Shown: positions 53,055 to 61,262 of the stretch, piece after piece
Layout of the letters: the number at the start of each line of letters is the position of its first letter
Position numbering within the stretch: position 1 is the first letter of the stretch
Assembly: GCF_000218235.1 (NCBI RefSeq)
Contig: NZ_GL945017.1
Coordinates: 2,652,952 to 2,716,951 of the forward strand
Direction of reading: 5' to 3'
Length of the DNA: 64,000 nucleotides
DNA from: Hallella multisaccharivorax DSM 17128
GTDB lineage: Bacteria; Bacteroidota; Bacteroidia; Bacteroidales; Bacteroidaceae
Notes under the pieces: model-generated
Told to the model about the DNA's origin: nothing
Seen by the model: the letters and a program-made list of their open reading frames with translations, nothing else
Database searches by the model: none
Made by a program: the position numbers and the translations under genes

Positions 53055-54126
53055 ACTCCTCCGGTTGGGCTTAGGCACATCCTCCGACACGGCTCTGCCC
53101 GCTTCGCCTGAATGGAAAGAGATATTCGATATTGCCAGTCAGCAGGGCCTTACCGCCGTGATGATCGATGCTTTCGAGCGTCTTTCCAAGGAGCAGCGCC
53201 CGCCCAGAAAGGTTCTCTTGCTGTGGATCGGCACTGCCATGGTCATGGAACGAGACTACGCCAACTATACATCGGGCATCGCTTCGCTGGCATCTTTCTA
53301 TGCCCGTCATGGCATAAAGATGTTGTTGTTCAAAGGTTACGCCTGTAGTCTTTGTTGGCCTAAAGCGGAGCACCGGCCCACGGGAGACATTGACATCTAT
53401 CTCTTCGGCAAGCAACAAGAGGCCGACCGGTTGGTGGCTGAGGAGCTTGGCATCAAGGTGGACTATGGTTACCATAAGCATTCCGTCTTCCTGTTTCAGG
53501 GAACAGAGGTTGAGAACCATGCCACGTTTGTTGATGATGTGACCCATAAAAGCAACATCCGGTTTGAGAAGACACTGATGACGGTGTTGGCAGAAGAGCC
53601 TTGCATAGAGAGTCCCATCAAGAATGTCTTCTTCCCGTCTGCTACTTTTAATGCGCTCTTCTTGCTTCGGCATACCGGTGAGCATTTTGCATCCAATGAG
53701 ATCTCGCTGCGTCAGATCATCGATGTGGGCACTTTTTTTGAGCATTACCACACACAGATCGATTGGAAAAGGGTCTTTGACATTCTCGAGCGGGAGCGCA
53801 TGTTGGACTTCTTCAATGGCATCGCAACCGCTTGTGTGGATTATTTAGGAATGGAGGCATCGTTTTTTGGCTCTTCTGACGGTCTGTATTCCTTTCAGTG
53901 CGACGGCATGCGGGCCAACCGCATCTTGAGCGACATTTTTGAACAGAAGCAAGTGTTGCCCATGTCAACGCATGGGCTTGACACAACGGGCAAAAAACTT
54001 AAATATTCCATTGATAAAAGCTTGCGTTGGTGGCATAACCGTTGGAAGTATCGGTTGGTTTACAATGAGAATCTATTTGAATCGTTCTGGTGGCTGGCAA
54101 GAAACAGAATCAAGAACATTCATTGA
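53017..54126 (+). CDS. Nucleotidyltransferase family protein (NTP_transf_5-like)
   Basis: A 369-residue cytoplasmic protein. The nucleotidyl-transfer signature is GDIDIYLFGK, preceded by LLFKGYACSLCWPKAEHRPT, as in the uncharacterised nucleotidyltransferase family often linked to polysaccharide loci. A His/aromatic-rich helical C-terminus (RWWHNRWKYRLVY) follows. The start lies 38 bases inside folA, completing a chain of three overlapping genes. The substrate is unknown. Confidence 0.82.
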   Translation: MKIDISPLIPFFKLLRLGLGTSSDTALPASPEWKEIFDIASQQGLTAVMIDAFERLSKEQRPPRKVLLLWIGTAMVMERDYANYTSGIASLASFYARHGIKMLLFKGYACSLCWPKAEHRPTGDIDIYLFGKQQEADRLVAEELGIKVDYGYHKHSVFLFQGTEVENHATFVDDVTHKSNIRFEKTLMTVLAEEPCIESPIKNVFFPSATFNALFLLRHTGEHFASNEISLRQIIDVGTFFEHYHTQIDWKRVFDILERERMLDFFNGIATACVDYLGMEASFFGSSDGLYSFQCDGMRANRILSDIFEQKQVLPMSTHGLDTTGKKLKYSIDKSLRWWHNRWKYRLVYNENLFESFWWLARNRIKNIH

Positions 54127-54161
54127 GGCGGGGAATGTCAATGGCAAGAAAACAAAAAGGC

Positions 54162-54224
54162 AGCCTCTGCCCTCGCCAATCATGCTATTGACAAACAATA
54201 GTTTCTTTGGCGGTCGCAGAGGCT
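54162..54224. repeat. Inverted repeat between converging genes
   Basis: CAGCCTCTGC at 54162-54171 and GCAGAGGCTG at 54215-54224, with inner CTCGCCAA/TTTGGCGG also pairing. It forms a long hairpin between the nucleotidyltransferase and the Lrp gene, probably ending transcription from both sides. Confidence 0.6.
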
Positions 54225-54276
54225 GTATTCTTCCGAGGGGCTGTTCTGTCAGCCTCTTCTTAGTCTCTTCTGTGAT

Positions 54277-54768
54277 TTAGAGTTTGTTGTCATCAGTCTC
54301 GCGGGAGACGTAGCCAATGGGCAGTTGGCGTTCGATGACGGCATTGAAGCTCACGATGGTCTCCGAACGGGAGAGGCCGAGGGGCTGCAGCTTGTCGTGG
54401 ATGATGTTGAGCAAGTCGTGGTTGTTGTGCGCATAGATCTTGATGAACATGTCGTAGCCGCCCGTGGTGTAGTGACATTCCGTCACCTCTGGAATCTGCC
54501 GAAGCTTCTCCACTACCTCATCAAACTTCTCGGGGTCCTTAAGGTAAAGCCCCACGTAAGCGCAGGTCTCATAACCTATTTTCTCGGGATCGATGATAAA
54601 TTCCGAGCCTTTGATGATGCCCAATGCCGTGAGTTTCTGAATGCGTTGGTGAATAGCGGCTCCGCTGACGTTGCAAGCCCGTGCCACCTCAAGGAAGGGA
54701 ATGCGGGCGTCGTCTTGAATAAGTCGCAGGATCTTCCTGTCTAAAGCATCAATAATTTGCCGTGCCAT
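54277..54768 (-). CDS. Lrp/AsnC-family transcription regulator
   Basis: A 163-residue DNA-binding protein. The N-terminal winged helix-turn-helix is IDALDRKILRLIQDDARIPF then EVARACNVSGAAIHQRIQKLTALGIIKG. The C-terminal RAM ligand domain has TCAYVGLYLKDPEKFDEVVEKL and EVTECHYTTGGYDMFIKI, where amino acids bind. A promoter (TAACTTTG on the minus strand, 54801-54794, ATTG 20 bp upstream) precedes it. Its targets are not evident locally. Confidence 0.93.
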   Translation of the reverse strand: MARQIIDALDRKILRLIQDDARIPFLEVARACNVSGAAIHQRIQKLTALGIIKGSEFIIDPEKIGYETCAYVGLYLKDPEKFDEVVEKLRQIPEVTECHYTTGGYDMFIKIYAHNNHDLLNIIHDKLQPLGLSRSETIVSFNAVIERQLPIGYVSRETDDNKL

Positions 54769-55064
54769 TGTTTTCGTGTTTTTATTGGTGGCACAAAGTT
54801 ACAAACTTTTCTTATAATCAGCAATGTTTTTTTTCGGAAAATCGCAAGAATGGCATAAAAAGTCTTTTAAGTCTATATTTTTGTAAGTTGAAAGATGAAA
54901 ACTGGTTGTTAAATTCTGCTTTCCGGATTCGTGGACATAGGCTTGCCGTTCCTTCTTTGTGCGATGTGAGACGGGACATAAAAAACACACGCAGGTGCTT
55001 CACAGCGGCTGCGTGCTCAAAACATGTACAAAGTTACGAAAAAAATTATTCCTATTGAAGTCTG

Positions 55065-55147
55065 TGGGTGGTGATGGATTCGAACCACCGAAGGCAAGAG
55101 CCAGCAGATTTACAGTCTGCCCCATTTGGCCACTCTGGTAACCACCC
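55065..55147 (-). tRNA. tRNA-Tyr (anticodon GTA)
   Basis: An 83-base class II tRNA: acceptor GGGTGGT/ACCACCC, anticodon stem around CTGTAAA giving GTA, a long variable arm, T loop TTCGAAT and discriminator A. CCA is not encoded. A -7 box (TACCTTTG on this strand, 55179-55172) lies 25 bases upstream. Confidence 0.94.
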
Positions 55148-55280
55148 GTGCCTTGTTTCTCAAAAGCGTTGCAAAGGTAATGTTTTCAGTAGTGAACTGA
55201 AAAGAATCTTATTGTTTTAACGATTGTTTAACATATGACCGTCTCTGTCAGTGTGCTTTTCTGCCTGTTTCCGTCACGCG

Positions 55281-55412
55281 TTGCCTTTACGGCGTAATGG
55301 CGTTGCCTTTACAGTGCAGACGCGTTGCCTTTACGGTGTAATGGCGTTGCCTTTACGGTGTAATCGGAACGCAATGTAACTGAGATTGCAGCGCAATGTA
55401 ACTGAGATTATC
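55281..55412. repeat. 22-bp tandem repeat array 5 (4 units plus 2 diverged units)
   Basis: Four clear units at 55281, 55303, 55325 and 55347. The period continues with two further 22-bp units at 55369 and 55391 that share CGCAATGTAACTGAGATT with each other but not with the rest. It lies between the divergent tRNA-Tyr and tetR genes. Confidence 0.88.
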
Positions 55413-55445
55413 AAGCAAGCAGATAAAAGTAAAAATACCAAGTCA

Positions 55446-55482
55446 CTTTTCCCCTTTCCAGAAGGTTTCTTTCTTCTGCAAA
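55446..55482. repeat. Left direct repeat bounding the TetR/TonB island
   Basis: CTTTTCCCCTTTCCAGAAGG followed by TTTCTTTCTTCTGCAAA. The same sequence with one extra C occurs at 60640-60677 in the same orientation. Confidence 0.88.
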
Positions 55483-55530
55483 GCTTTACTATTGGTTCCC
55501 GCCATAAAAATGGGCTACCCCTTATGCTTT

Positions 55531-55548
55531 ATACCTACTTTTAGGTAT
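55531..55548. promoter_or_regulatory. Palindrome, candidate TetR operator
   Basis: ATACCTACTTTTAGGTAT: 7-bp arms ATACCTA/TAGGTAT with a CTTT spacer. It overlaps the likely -33 box (ATTG, 55547-55550) of the tetR promoter, the position expected for a repressor site. Confidence 0.6.
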
Positions 55549-55578
55549 TGTTTCTTCTCTTTGAATATGCTAACTTTG
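55547..55578 (+). promoter_or_regulatory. Promoter of the tetR-TonB operon
   Basis: ATTG at 55547-55550, a 20-bp spacer, TAACTTTG at 55571-55578. The expected start site (about 55585) falls just before a short leader reading frame. Confidence 0.6.
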
Positions 55579-55588
55579 CAACCTAAAC

Positions 55589-55717
55589 ATGAATAAAATG
55601 AAGTATAAGCCCAAGTCCATAGGAAATACGTCACCAATGACTTTGCAACAAAGCGCACCGCCCAAAAGGTCGTGCGCTTTTTTCGTGAACAAAAATGAAC
55701 TTTGTTCATTAAAATAA
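55589..55717 (+). CDS. Putative leader peptide upstream of tetR
   Basis: A 42-residue frame starting MNKMKYKPKSIGNTSPMTLQ and ending NKNELCSLK, stopping 7 bases before tetR. It begins only a few bases after the likely transcription start, so it may be translated without a ribosome-binding site, or from the second Met. The frame runs through a terminator-like hairpin, the layout of attenuation by a leader peptide. I do not recognise the peptide. Confidence 0.4.
   Translation: MNKMKYKPKSIGNTSPMTLQQSAPPKRSCAFFVNKNELCSLK
55650..55683 (+). terminator. Intrinsic terminator inside the tetR leader (possible attenuator)
   Basis: AAGCGCAC pairs with GTGCGCTT, with an inner CC/GG pair around AAAA, then a T6 run. 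It lies between the promoter and the tetR start, so it should stop some transcripts before the operon. Confidence 0.65.
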
Positions 55718-55723
55718 TTAAAC

Positions 55724-56353
55724 ATGCGTATTAGAAATAAAGAGGAAGAGGTTTTCAAGCGGATTCTTGCTGTTGCCCGTCAGGAATTCATCGAGCGTGG
55801 GGTCAAGAAGGCTTCCATACGTCATATAGCCCAACTGTCGGGTGTGGCGCTTGGCTCTATATATAAATATGTGGAATCGAAGGATGAACTTCTGAGACTT
55901 GTACTTTCCCCTTTACTGGATGCCCTTTCAGGCTATGCCGACCTTTATGGCACAGACGGGAAGCAGTCGCTGGAAATCTTTTCTGCTTACACAAATCCCA
56001 AGACAACGATACAGGAAATCTCTCACATCGTGAGATTATACAGGGCAGAAATGAAATTACTTCTGTTTGATACAGCCGGAACTTCTTTACAAGATTTCAT
56101 GGCACGGTTCAACGACAGGATGGCAAGTATCAGTATCAGGTATTTGAAAAGCATGGGACAGAAATATCCCGAATTAAAAACAGATTTTTCTCCTTTGCTG
56201 ATGCGGATTGTCAATTCTGGTTGGAACGCGGTGCTTCTTGAACTTTCTTTACATGCAGAACTTGACGACAGGGAGATTGAAGATATAATAAGTGGTTATA
56301 TTTCCTTCTGCAAAGGCGGATGGAAAGGTTTGATGAATGTAAACATAGAATAA
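55724..56353 (+). CDS. TetR/AcrR-family transcription regulator
   Basis: A 209-residue repressor-like protein. The N-terminal TetR helix-turn-helix is RILAVARQEFIERGVKKASI then IAQLSGVALGSIYKYVESKDELL. The C-terminal ligand domain is all helical and unclassified. It is the first gene of the operon and its stop codon touches the start codon of the TonB receptor (TAA-ATG). It probably represses its own operon through the palindrome upstream. Confidence 0.93.
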   Translation: MRIRNKEEEVFKRILAVARQEFIERGVKKASIRHIAQLSGVALGSIYKYVESKDELLRLVLSPLLDALSGYADLYGTDGKQSLEIFSAYTNPKTTIQEISHIVRLYRAEMKLLLFDTAGTSLQDFMARFNDRMASISIRYLKSMGQKYPELKTDFSPLLMRIVNSGWNAVLLELSLHAELDDREIEDIISGYISFCKGGWKGLMNVNIE

Positions 56354-58483
56354 ATGAGAACATCAAAAGATACTTTTATGACAGCTGTCTGCCTGTTTGT
56401 AACAATAAATTCACAAGCACAGCATGTAAATCCCATGGTTGTACGGGAGGACAGCATTGTCCACCAAATACAGGAGGTTGTGATAAGCGGGAAAACAAAG
56501 GCACGCATTCTTCGAGAACAGGCCATGCCCATTACGGTCATCTCCATGAACCAACTGCGAGGTACGGTGAACGGCATAGAGGACGTGCTTGCCAAGACAG
56601 CCGGTGTAACGATACGATCGGTTGGTGGTGTGGGCGGTGCTTCCAGAATATCCGTTCGCGGATTGGAGGGAAAGCGCATCGGCTTTTTTATTGATGAGCG
56701 ACCCATGTCGGACAACTCCGACTATATGGATCTTAACGACATACCCATTGACATGATAGAGCGCATTGAGATTTATAAGGGGGTAGTCCCGGCAAAGTTT
56801 GGCGGTTCGGCTTTGGGTGGTGCTGTCAATATCGTTTTGCGCGAATATCCTAACCACTATGCAGACGTCAGTTATGCCATCGAATCGTTTAACACGCACA
56901 AGGCACAGGCTGTGGCCAAGCGCAATCTGAAGAATGCAGGCATCGTATTCGGACTGGGCGGCTCCTATACCTACTCCGACAACAACTACAATATGGAGAT
57001 ACCCGACATGGAAGGACTTGTTGTTCGCCGCGACCATGACCGATACCATAAGACTCTGGCTGGTGGTTCGCTAAAAGCCACTAAATGGTGGTTTGACAAG
57101 GTGGAACTCGAACCATCGTTTATTGATACTTACCGCCAGATACAAGGCATTACGAGCGACATACGCTCCGCCTTGGTAAAGTCGAGAGTTTTCTCTGTTA
57201 CCAATAACCTAAAGAAACACGACTTTCTTGTGGAGGGGCTCGACTTCGATATGTCAACATCGGCATCATACGCCATCTACCAATTGATAGATACTGCCAA
57301 AACATGGCATGACTGGGCAGGGAATGCATACCCCACCACATCAATATATGGCGGTGAACTGAATAAATTTGCCTCCAACTCCAAAGACAAGAAGATGGTT
57401 GTTACGAACAAACTCAATCTGACATGGCTCGTTGCCTTGCAGCATTCCCTCAATTTCAATTCCTACCTTACCATCGTGAACGGTTATCCCAAAGACAACC
57501 TGAGAATGCTCAGTATTGGTAGGAAAACACAGTTCGACTCGCGTACTCGTAGTTGGGTAGGGGGGCTAACGTATGATTTCCGTACCAAGGACGACAAACT
57601 ATTAAACTCGTTTACCACACGGTTCTACCATTACTCCACCTCCACCCGCAAGACAGATGTCTTTGGTAGCGACGTGAGGGACATACACTTAACCAAAAGC
57701 AATTTTGGAGTGAACAATGCCCTGCGTTACCGTTTTCTCCCAGTGCTGATGGGAAAGTTATCGGCAGGTTACGACGTGCGTATCCCGACCGAGACGGAAT
57801 TGCTTGGCGACGGCTATTCTGTTTCGCCAGCCACATCACTCCTGCCAGAGCGCAGCACCAGCGTCAACCTTGGAGTGCTGTATGACCTTATGGGACATAA
57901 CCGCTCCAATTTGCAAGTGGAAATCAACGGATTCTACACTTACATGCGGGACATGATACGCTTTATGAGTGGTATCTTGGGAGGCCAGTATCAGAATTTC
58001 GGATGTATGCGCACCATAGGTGTGGAATGGGATGCCAAGGCGGACATATTGCCTTTCTTGTATGGCTATATGAATGCCACCTGGCAGGATTTGCGGGATG
58101 AGCGCAAGACAGCAGAGAACAGCAATGTGCCCAATCCCACAAAGGGGAAACGAATGCCAAACATTCCCTACCTGTTGGGGAATGCCGGTTTGGAATATCA
58201 TAAGGAAAACCTGTTCGGAGGAAAAGGACAGAATACACGGATTTTCTGCGATGTTTCATTTATAGAAGAGTATCTCTACGACTTTGAGATGACCGCTTCC
58301 AGCCAACGACGTATTCCACAGAGCACAACCATCGACCTGGGATTTGAGCATAGTTTTCTTGGACAAAGGCTGTTTGTGTCGGGTAAGGTTAAGAACCTGA
58401 CTGATGCTAAGACCATGACGGAATTCAACTGTCCGCTACCTGGCAGGAGTTTCGGTATAAAACTGAGATATGTATTAAAATAA
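56354..58483 (+). CDS. TonB-dependent outer-membrane receptor (siderophore type)
   Basis: A 709-residue outer-membrane importer without the carboxypeptidase-D domain of SusC proteins, so nearer to iron-siderophore or vitamin receptors. A signal peptide (TAVCLFVTINSQAQ) is followed by a TonB-box-like IQEVVISGKTKARILREQAM, the plug (about 50-165; VEDVL-like GIEDVLAKTAGVTIR and GGASRISVRGLEGKRIGFFID), and a 22-strand-type barrel ending LKLRYVLK-like in GIKLRYVLK. It starts directly after tetR. A DUF4374 lipoprotein in the same operon suggests ferric-siderophore import. Confidence 0.92.
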   Translation: MRTSKDTFMTAVCLFVTINSQAQHVNPMVVREDSIVHQIQEVVISGKTKARILREQAMPITVISMNQLRGTVNGIEDVLAKTAGVTIRSVGGVGGASRISVRGLEGKRIGFFIDERPMSDNSDYMDLNDIPIDMIERIEIYKGVVPAKFGGSALGGAVNIVLREYPNHYADVSYAIESFNTHKAQAVAKRNLKNAGIVFGLGGSYTYSDNNYNMEIPDMEGLVVRRDHDRYHKTLAGGSLKATKWWFDKVELEPSFIDTYRQIQGITSDIRSALVKSRVFSVTNNLKKHDFLVEGLDFDMSTSASYAIYQLIDTAKTWHDWAGNAYPTTSIYGGELNKFASNSKDKKMVVTNKLNLTWLVALQHSLNFNSYLTIVNGYPKDNLRMLSIGRKTQFDSRTRSWVGGLTYDFRTKDDKLLNSFTTRFYHYSTSTRKTDVFGSDVRDIHLTKSNFGVNNALRYRFLPVLMGKLSAGYDVRIPTETELLGDGYSVSPATSLLPERSTSVNLGVLYDLMGHNRSNLQVEINGFYTYMRDMIRFMSGILGGQYQNFGCMRTIGVEWDAKADILPFLYGYMNATWQDLRDERKTAENSNVPNPTKGKRMPNIPYLLGNAGLEYHKENLFGGKGQNTRIFCDVSFIEEYLYDFEMTASSQRRIPQSTTIDLGFEHSFLGQRLFVSGKVKNLTDAKTMTEFNCPLPGRSFGIKLRYVLK

Positions 58484-58490
58484 TAAGAGA

Positions 58491-59303
58491 ATGAAAACAG
58501 AACAACTTACAAGCATTCCAGAGACAATGCTGATAACGCTCTGGGCGAAAGCGCAAGAGGCACACCGTCCTGATGCGCTGCTGCAAGATCTCTATGCAGC
58601 ACAGATGATTAAGCAGATAGACTATGATTTCTCCAAGTTCAAAGCGGCAAAAATGTCACAAGTCGGCGTTTGTATACGTGCTAAACTGATAGACGACGAG
58701 ACGCAACGCTTTCTCAGTGAGCATCCCGATGGAACTGTCATCCAGCTTGGCGCAGGCATTGATGCCCGTTACCAACGTCTTGGTTGTCCGTCTGTGGGGC
58801 ATTGGTACGACCTCGATTTGGAAGAAGTCATCACCATTAGGCGCAAACTTATTCCTGAAACGGAAAACAACACCTGTATTGCCATGTCGCTCTTCGACTA
58901 CCAATGGATTGATATCATTAAGAAAGACGGTCGTCCCGTGCTTATCATCATTGAGGGTGTGTTGATGTATTTTGAGGAAGACAAGGTGAAAGAATTGATG
59001 AATGAGCTGTGCAAGCGATTTGACAAGGCGACCGTGCTGATGGATATTCTGGTATTTGTTGCCTTGAAGCACGCCAAGCAACATGAAGCAGTGGGCAAGA
59101 CAAATCATAAGGCGGAGTTTCTGTGGTCTGTGCTGTACGCTGAGGATATGGAGAAGTGGAACAATCGCTTGCACCTCACGCGTGAGTATTTCATGAGCGA
59201 CTATGACCGTGGGCGTTATCCCTGGTTACTCCGAATACTCTATAAGATACCTTATTGTTACAGACGGCTCAACCAACGGGTGGTACGATTGGATATTTAC
59301 TAA
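58491..59303 (+). CDS. SAM-dependent methyltransferase, LCMT/COG3315 type
   Basis: A 270-residue cytoplasmic enzyme. SAM motif I is VIQLGAGIDARYQRLG, with an acidic residue in WYDLDLEEVI, and IIIEGVLMYFEEDKV later, typical of leucine-carboxyl-methyltransferase-like proteins that O-methylate small molecules or carboxylates. It starts 7 bases after the receptor. In an uptake operon it may modify or inactivate the imported compound, which is inference. No PepSY reductase, the usual third partner in Xus systems, is seen. Confidence 0.87.
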   Translation: MKTEQLTSIPETMLITLWAKAQEAHRPDALLQDLYAAQMIKQIDYDFSKFKAAKMSQVGVCIRAKLIDDETQRFLSEHPDGTVIQLGAGIDARYQRLGCPSVGHWYDLDLEEVITIRRKLIPETENNTCIAMSLFDYQWIDIIKKDGRPVLIIIEGVLMYFEEDKVKELMNELCKRFDKATVLMDILVFVALKHAKQHEAVGKTNHKAEFLWSVLYAEDMEKWNNRLHLTREYFMSDYDRGRYPWLLRILYKIPYCYRRLNQRVVRLDIY

Positions 59304-59326
59304 TTTCAACATAAAATTTCAAGACA

Positions 59327-60547
59327 ATGAAAATCAAGATGATGATGACTGCGGCTTTACTCGTCGTGGCAATGCTTTCAAGTTGTGGAAGCGACAATGA
59401 GACTCCGACCCCGCAGCCCGAGACAAACGTAGGGAAGTTCCTAATTGAAACAACGGTAAAAAACCCTGCGGGGAACGATGGTGCGTCCTATATGCAGTTG
59501 TTGAAAGAGTTCTCTGGAAGTGCCGACAACTCAAAGGCTACCCAATTGGGATTTGCATGCCCCATGTGCGTGTATGGGAATGAGGTCTACGTCTTCCCTC
59601 CCTATAGCAAAAATGGAGTGCATGCCGTACAGAAGTACGTCTACAATGCACAGACAGGTCTCACACTCTCGGGCCGCTTGAATATTCCTGCGCAAGCTTC
59701 TGTTTACAGCCTCGTGAAGGTGAGCGATACCAAGGCCTACGTGCCGCTTTACAACGTAGGGACGGTGTGGATTGTCAATCCGCAGACGATGCAGAAAACC
59801 AGCGAGATAAGCCTTGCCAAGTATGCCCATGCCGACATGAGTCCAGATCCAGCACAAGGCTTCGTACGTGGAGACAAGCTGTATCTGCCTTTCGACCAAA
59901 TCAGTACACAAGAATTACCCTATCCTGAATATCAGCAAGTGGATGTAGCCATCATAGATATCAAGACCGACAAGGTGGATAAAGTTATTTCTGAAACAAC
60001 AACCGGGCTTAGTTTCCCGACACGCCCCTATGCTACGAACATGATTTTTGAGGACGAAAGCCACGACTTGTGGATAGCTTGCTCTGGCTATTTCGGCTAT
60101 GTCCCAGGCATGGATAAGAGCGGATTTGTATGTATCCCATTTGGCAAAGACGAGTTTGACACGTCAAGGTCATGGGATATCTCACAGACAACTATCGAGG
60201 GGACAAGTTACAAACCTGTTTCCATCTACAACTGCAGGTATATCGGGCAGGGGCGCGTTGCTGCATTCGTTTGCATTTCCGAACTTAGCGGCAACAACCC
60301 CTATACCGCCCGAAACTGTATGGCTGTGGAAATGGATTTGAACAAACGTACCATCAAACGTATTGCCAACATTCCATTGGCCGAGGGTAGCATTAGCACG
60401 TTTATTGGCGCATACGGCAAGCAGATTGTATTCAGCATATATGGTGAGAAAGAGATCGGCTTCTTCACTTACAACCCAGAGACGGGAAAATCCGTTTGCT
60501 CTTTGAACACAACGGGCAATCCTGTGTTCTTCCATTACTTTGAATAA
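59327..60547 (+). CDS. DUF4374 surface lipoprotein (XusB-like)
   Basis: A 406-residue lipoprotein (lipobox LSSC, Cys20) with a repeated beta pattern of the beta-propeller type (GFACPMCVYGNEVYVFPPYS, VYSLVKVSDTKAYVPLYNVGT, WIACSGYFGYVPGMD, KQIVFSIYGEKEIGFFTYNP). DUF4374-type proteins include, to my knowledge, the Bacteroides xenosiderophore-binding protein XusB. Here it would catch ferric siderophore for the receptor two genes upstream. The gene starts 23 bases after the methyltransferase and ends at a terminator. Confidence 0.85.
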   Translation: MKIKMMMTAALLVVAMLSSCGSDNETPTPQPETNVGKFLIETTVKNPAGNDGASYMQLLKEFSGSADNSKATQLGFACPMCVYGNEVYVFPPYSKNGVHAVQKYVYNAQTGLTLSGRLNIPAQASVYSLVKVSDTKAYVPLYNVGTVWIVNPQTMQKTSEISLAKYAHADMSPDPAQGFVRGDKLYLPFDQISTQELPYPEYQQVDVAIIDIKTDKVDKVISETTTGLSFPTRPYATNMIFEDESHDLWIACSGYFGYVPGMDKSGFVCIPFGKDEFDTSRSWDISQTTIEGTSYKPVSIYNCRYIGQGRVAAFVCISELSGNNPYTARNCMAVEMDLNKRTIKRIANIPLAEGSISTFIGAYGKQIVFSIYGEKEIGFFTYNPETGKSVCSLNTTGNPVFFHYFE

Positions 60548-60559
60548 AAGTGGTGCTTT

Positions 60560-60600
60560 AACGGCAAGCATGTTTTACATAAAGGTGCTTGCCGTTTTCT
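60560..60600 (+). terminator. Rho-independent terminator of the TetR/TonB operon
   Basis: ACGGCAAGCA pairs with TGCTTGCCGT around a 16-base loop and is followed by TTTCTTT, 13 bases after the stop. Confidence 0.88.
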
Positions 60601-60639
60601 TTGTATCTGATTGAAGATTATCATGTCCTATTCGTTGTC

Positions 60640-60677
60640 CTTTTCCCCCTTTCCAGAAGGTTTCTTTCTTCTGCAAA
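60640..60677. repeat. Right direct repeat bounding the TetR/TonB island
   Basis: CTTTTCCCCCTTTCCAGAAGG then TTTCTTTCTTCTGCAAA, identical to the left copy at 55446-55482 apart from one C. The repeat spacing is about 5.2 kb. Confidence 0.88.
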
Positions 60678-60984
60678 TCATCGCAGCTATTTTGATTGGG
60701 GCAGCAACATGCAGGTTGTCCGAAAAGGATATGGAGAGATAGCCATGACGGAGAGTGAACTCGTGAGGTTCTCCGGTGTAGTGTGGAGGAAACTTAATCA
60801 TAGGAGCAATACCAAGAACTGATGAATTGTATTGATTTCCTTTCTTCTTTCACCGCTTTATTACGGTTAAAAAGGAAGTTATATGATATTTGTTAAATCC
60901 TTTGAAGTACGCTTTCATTGTTTACAAGTATGGAAGCAGTGCCTGTCATTCCGCTGATCATTTTATACTTGCAATCGTCTGCTG
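60678..60984. other. Gap without a supported gene
   Basis: About 300 bp with no credible gene. A 36-residue frame (MQVVRKGYGEIAMTESEL...) at about 60711-60822 has no recognisable family or ribosome site. The rest is AT-rich. Confidence 0.4.
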
Positions 60985-61218
60985 TTAGTTGCCCAATTCC
61001 AATTGATTCTTTACGAGGTTATAATAAGCACCCCGCTTTGCCGTGAGTGCTTCGTGGTTGCCTGTTTCTACCACTTTGCTTTTATCCAATACCACTATCT
61101 GATCAGCATTCTTCACCGTGCTTAATCGGTATGCCACGATAATCACAGTTTTTCCTTTGTAGAACTCATCAAGATGCTCCACAATCATGCGCTCGTTTGC
61201 AGGCATGCAACTCCACAA
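60985..61218 (-). pseudogene. C-terminal stub of a peptide-exporting ABC transporter
   Basis: The frame reads ANERMIVEHLDEFYKGKTVI, IVAYRLSTVKNADQIVVLDK and a tail ending LVKNQLELGN. This is the last ~66 residues of an ATP-binding domain of the peptidase-containing (bacteriocin-type) exporters. The Walker motifs and membrane part are gone. The switch His of IVAHRLST is Tyr here, which supports decay. It lies at the end of the minus-strand cluster that begins with the SPASM protein. Confidence 0.8.
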
Positions 61219-61262
61219 TTCATGGAGTCTGTCTATACGGTTTAAATCCTATCTTGTATTTT

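Noticed and set aside
2596..55412. The 22-bp arrays as CRISPR
   Set aside because: Units are joined end to end with no spacers, are too short and too diverged, and there are no cas genes in the window.
60589..60822. A 77-residue plus-strand frame after the TetR/TonB operon
   Set aside because: It runs through the direct repeat and has no ribosome site or recognisable motif.
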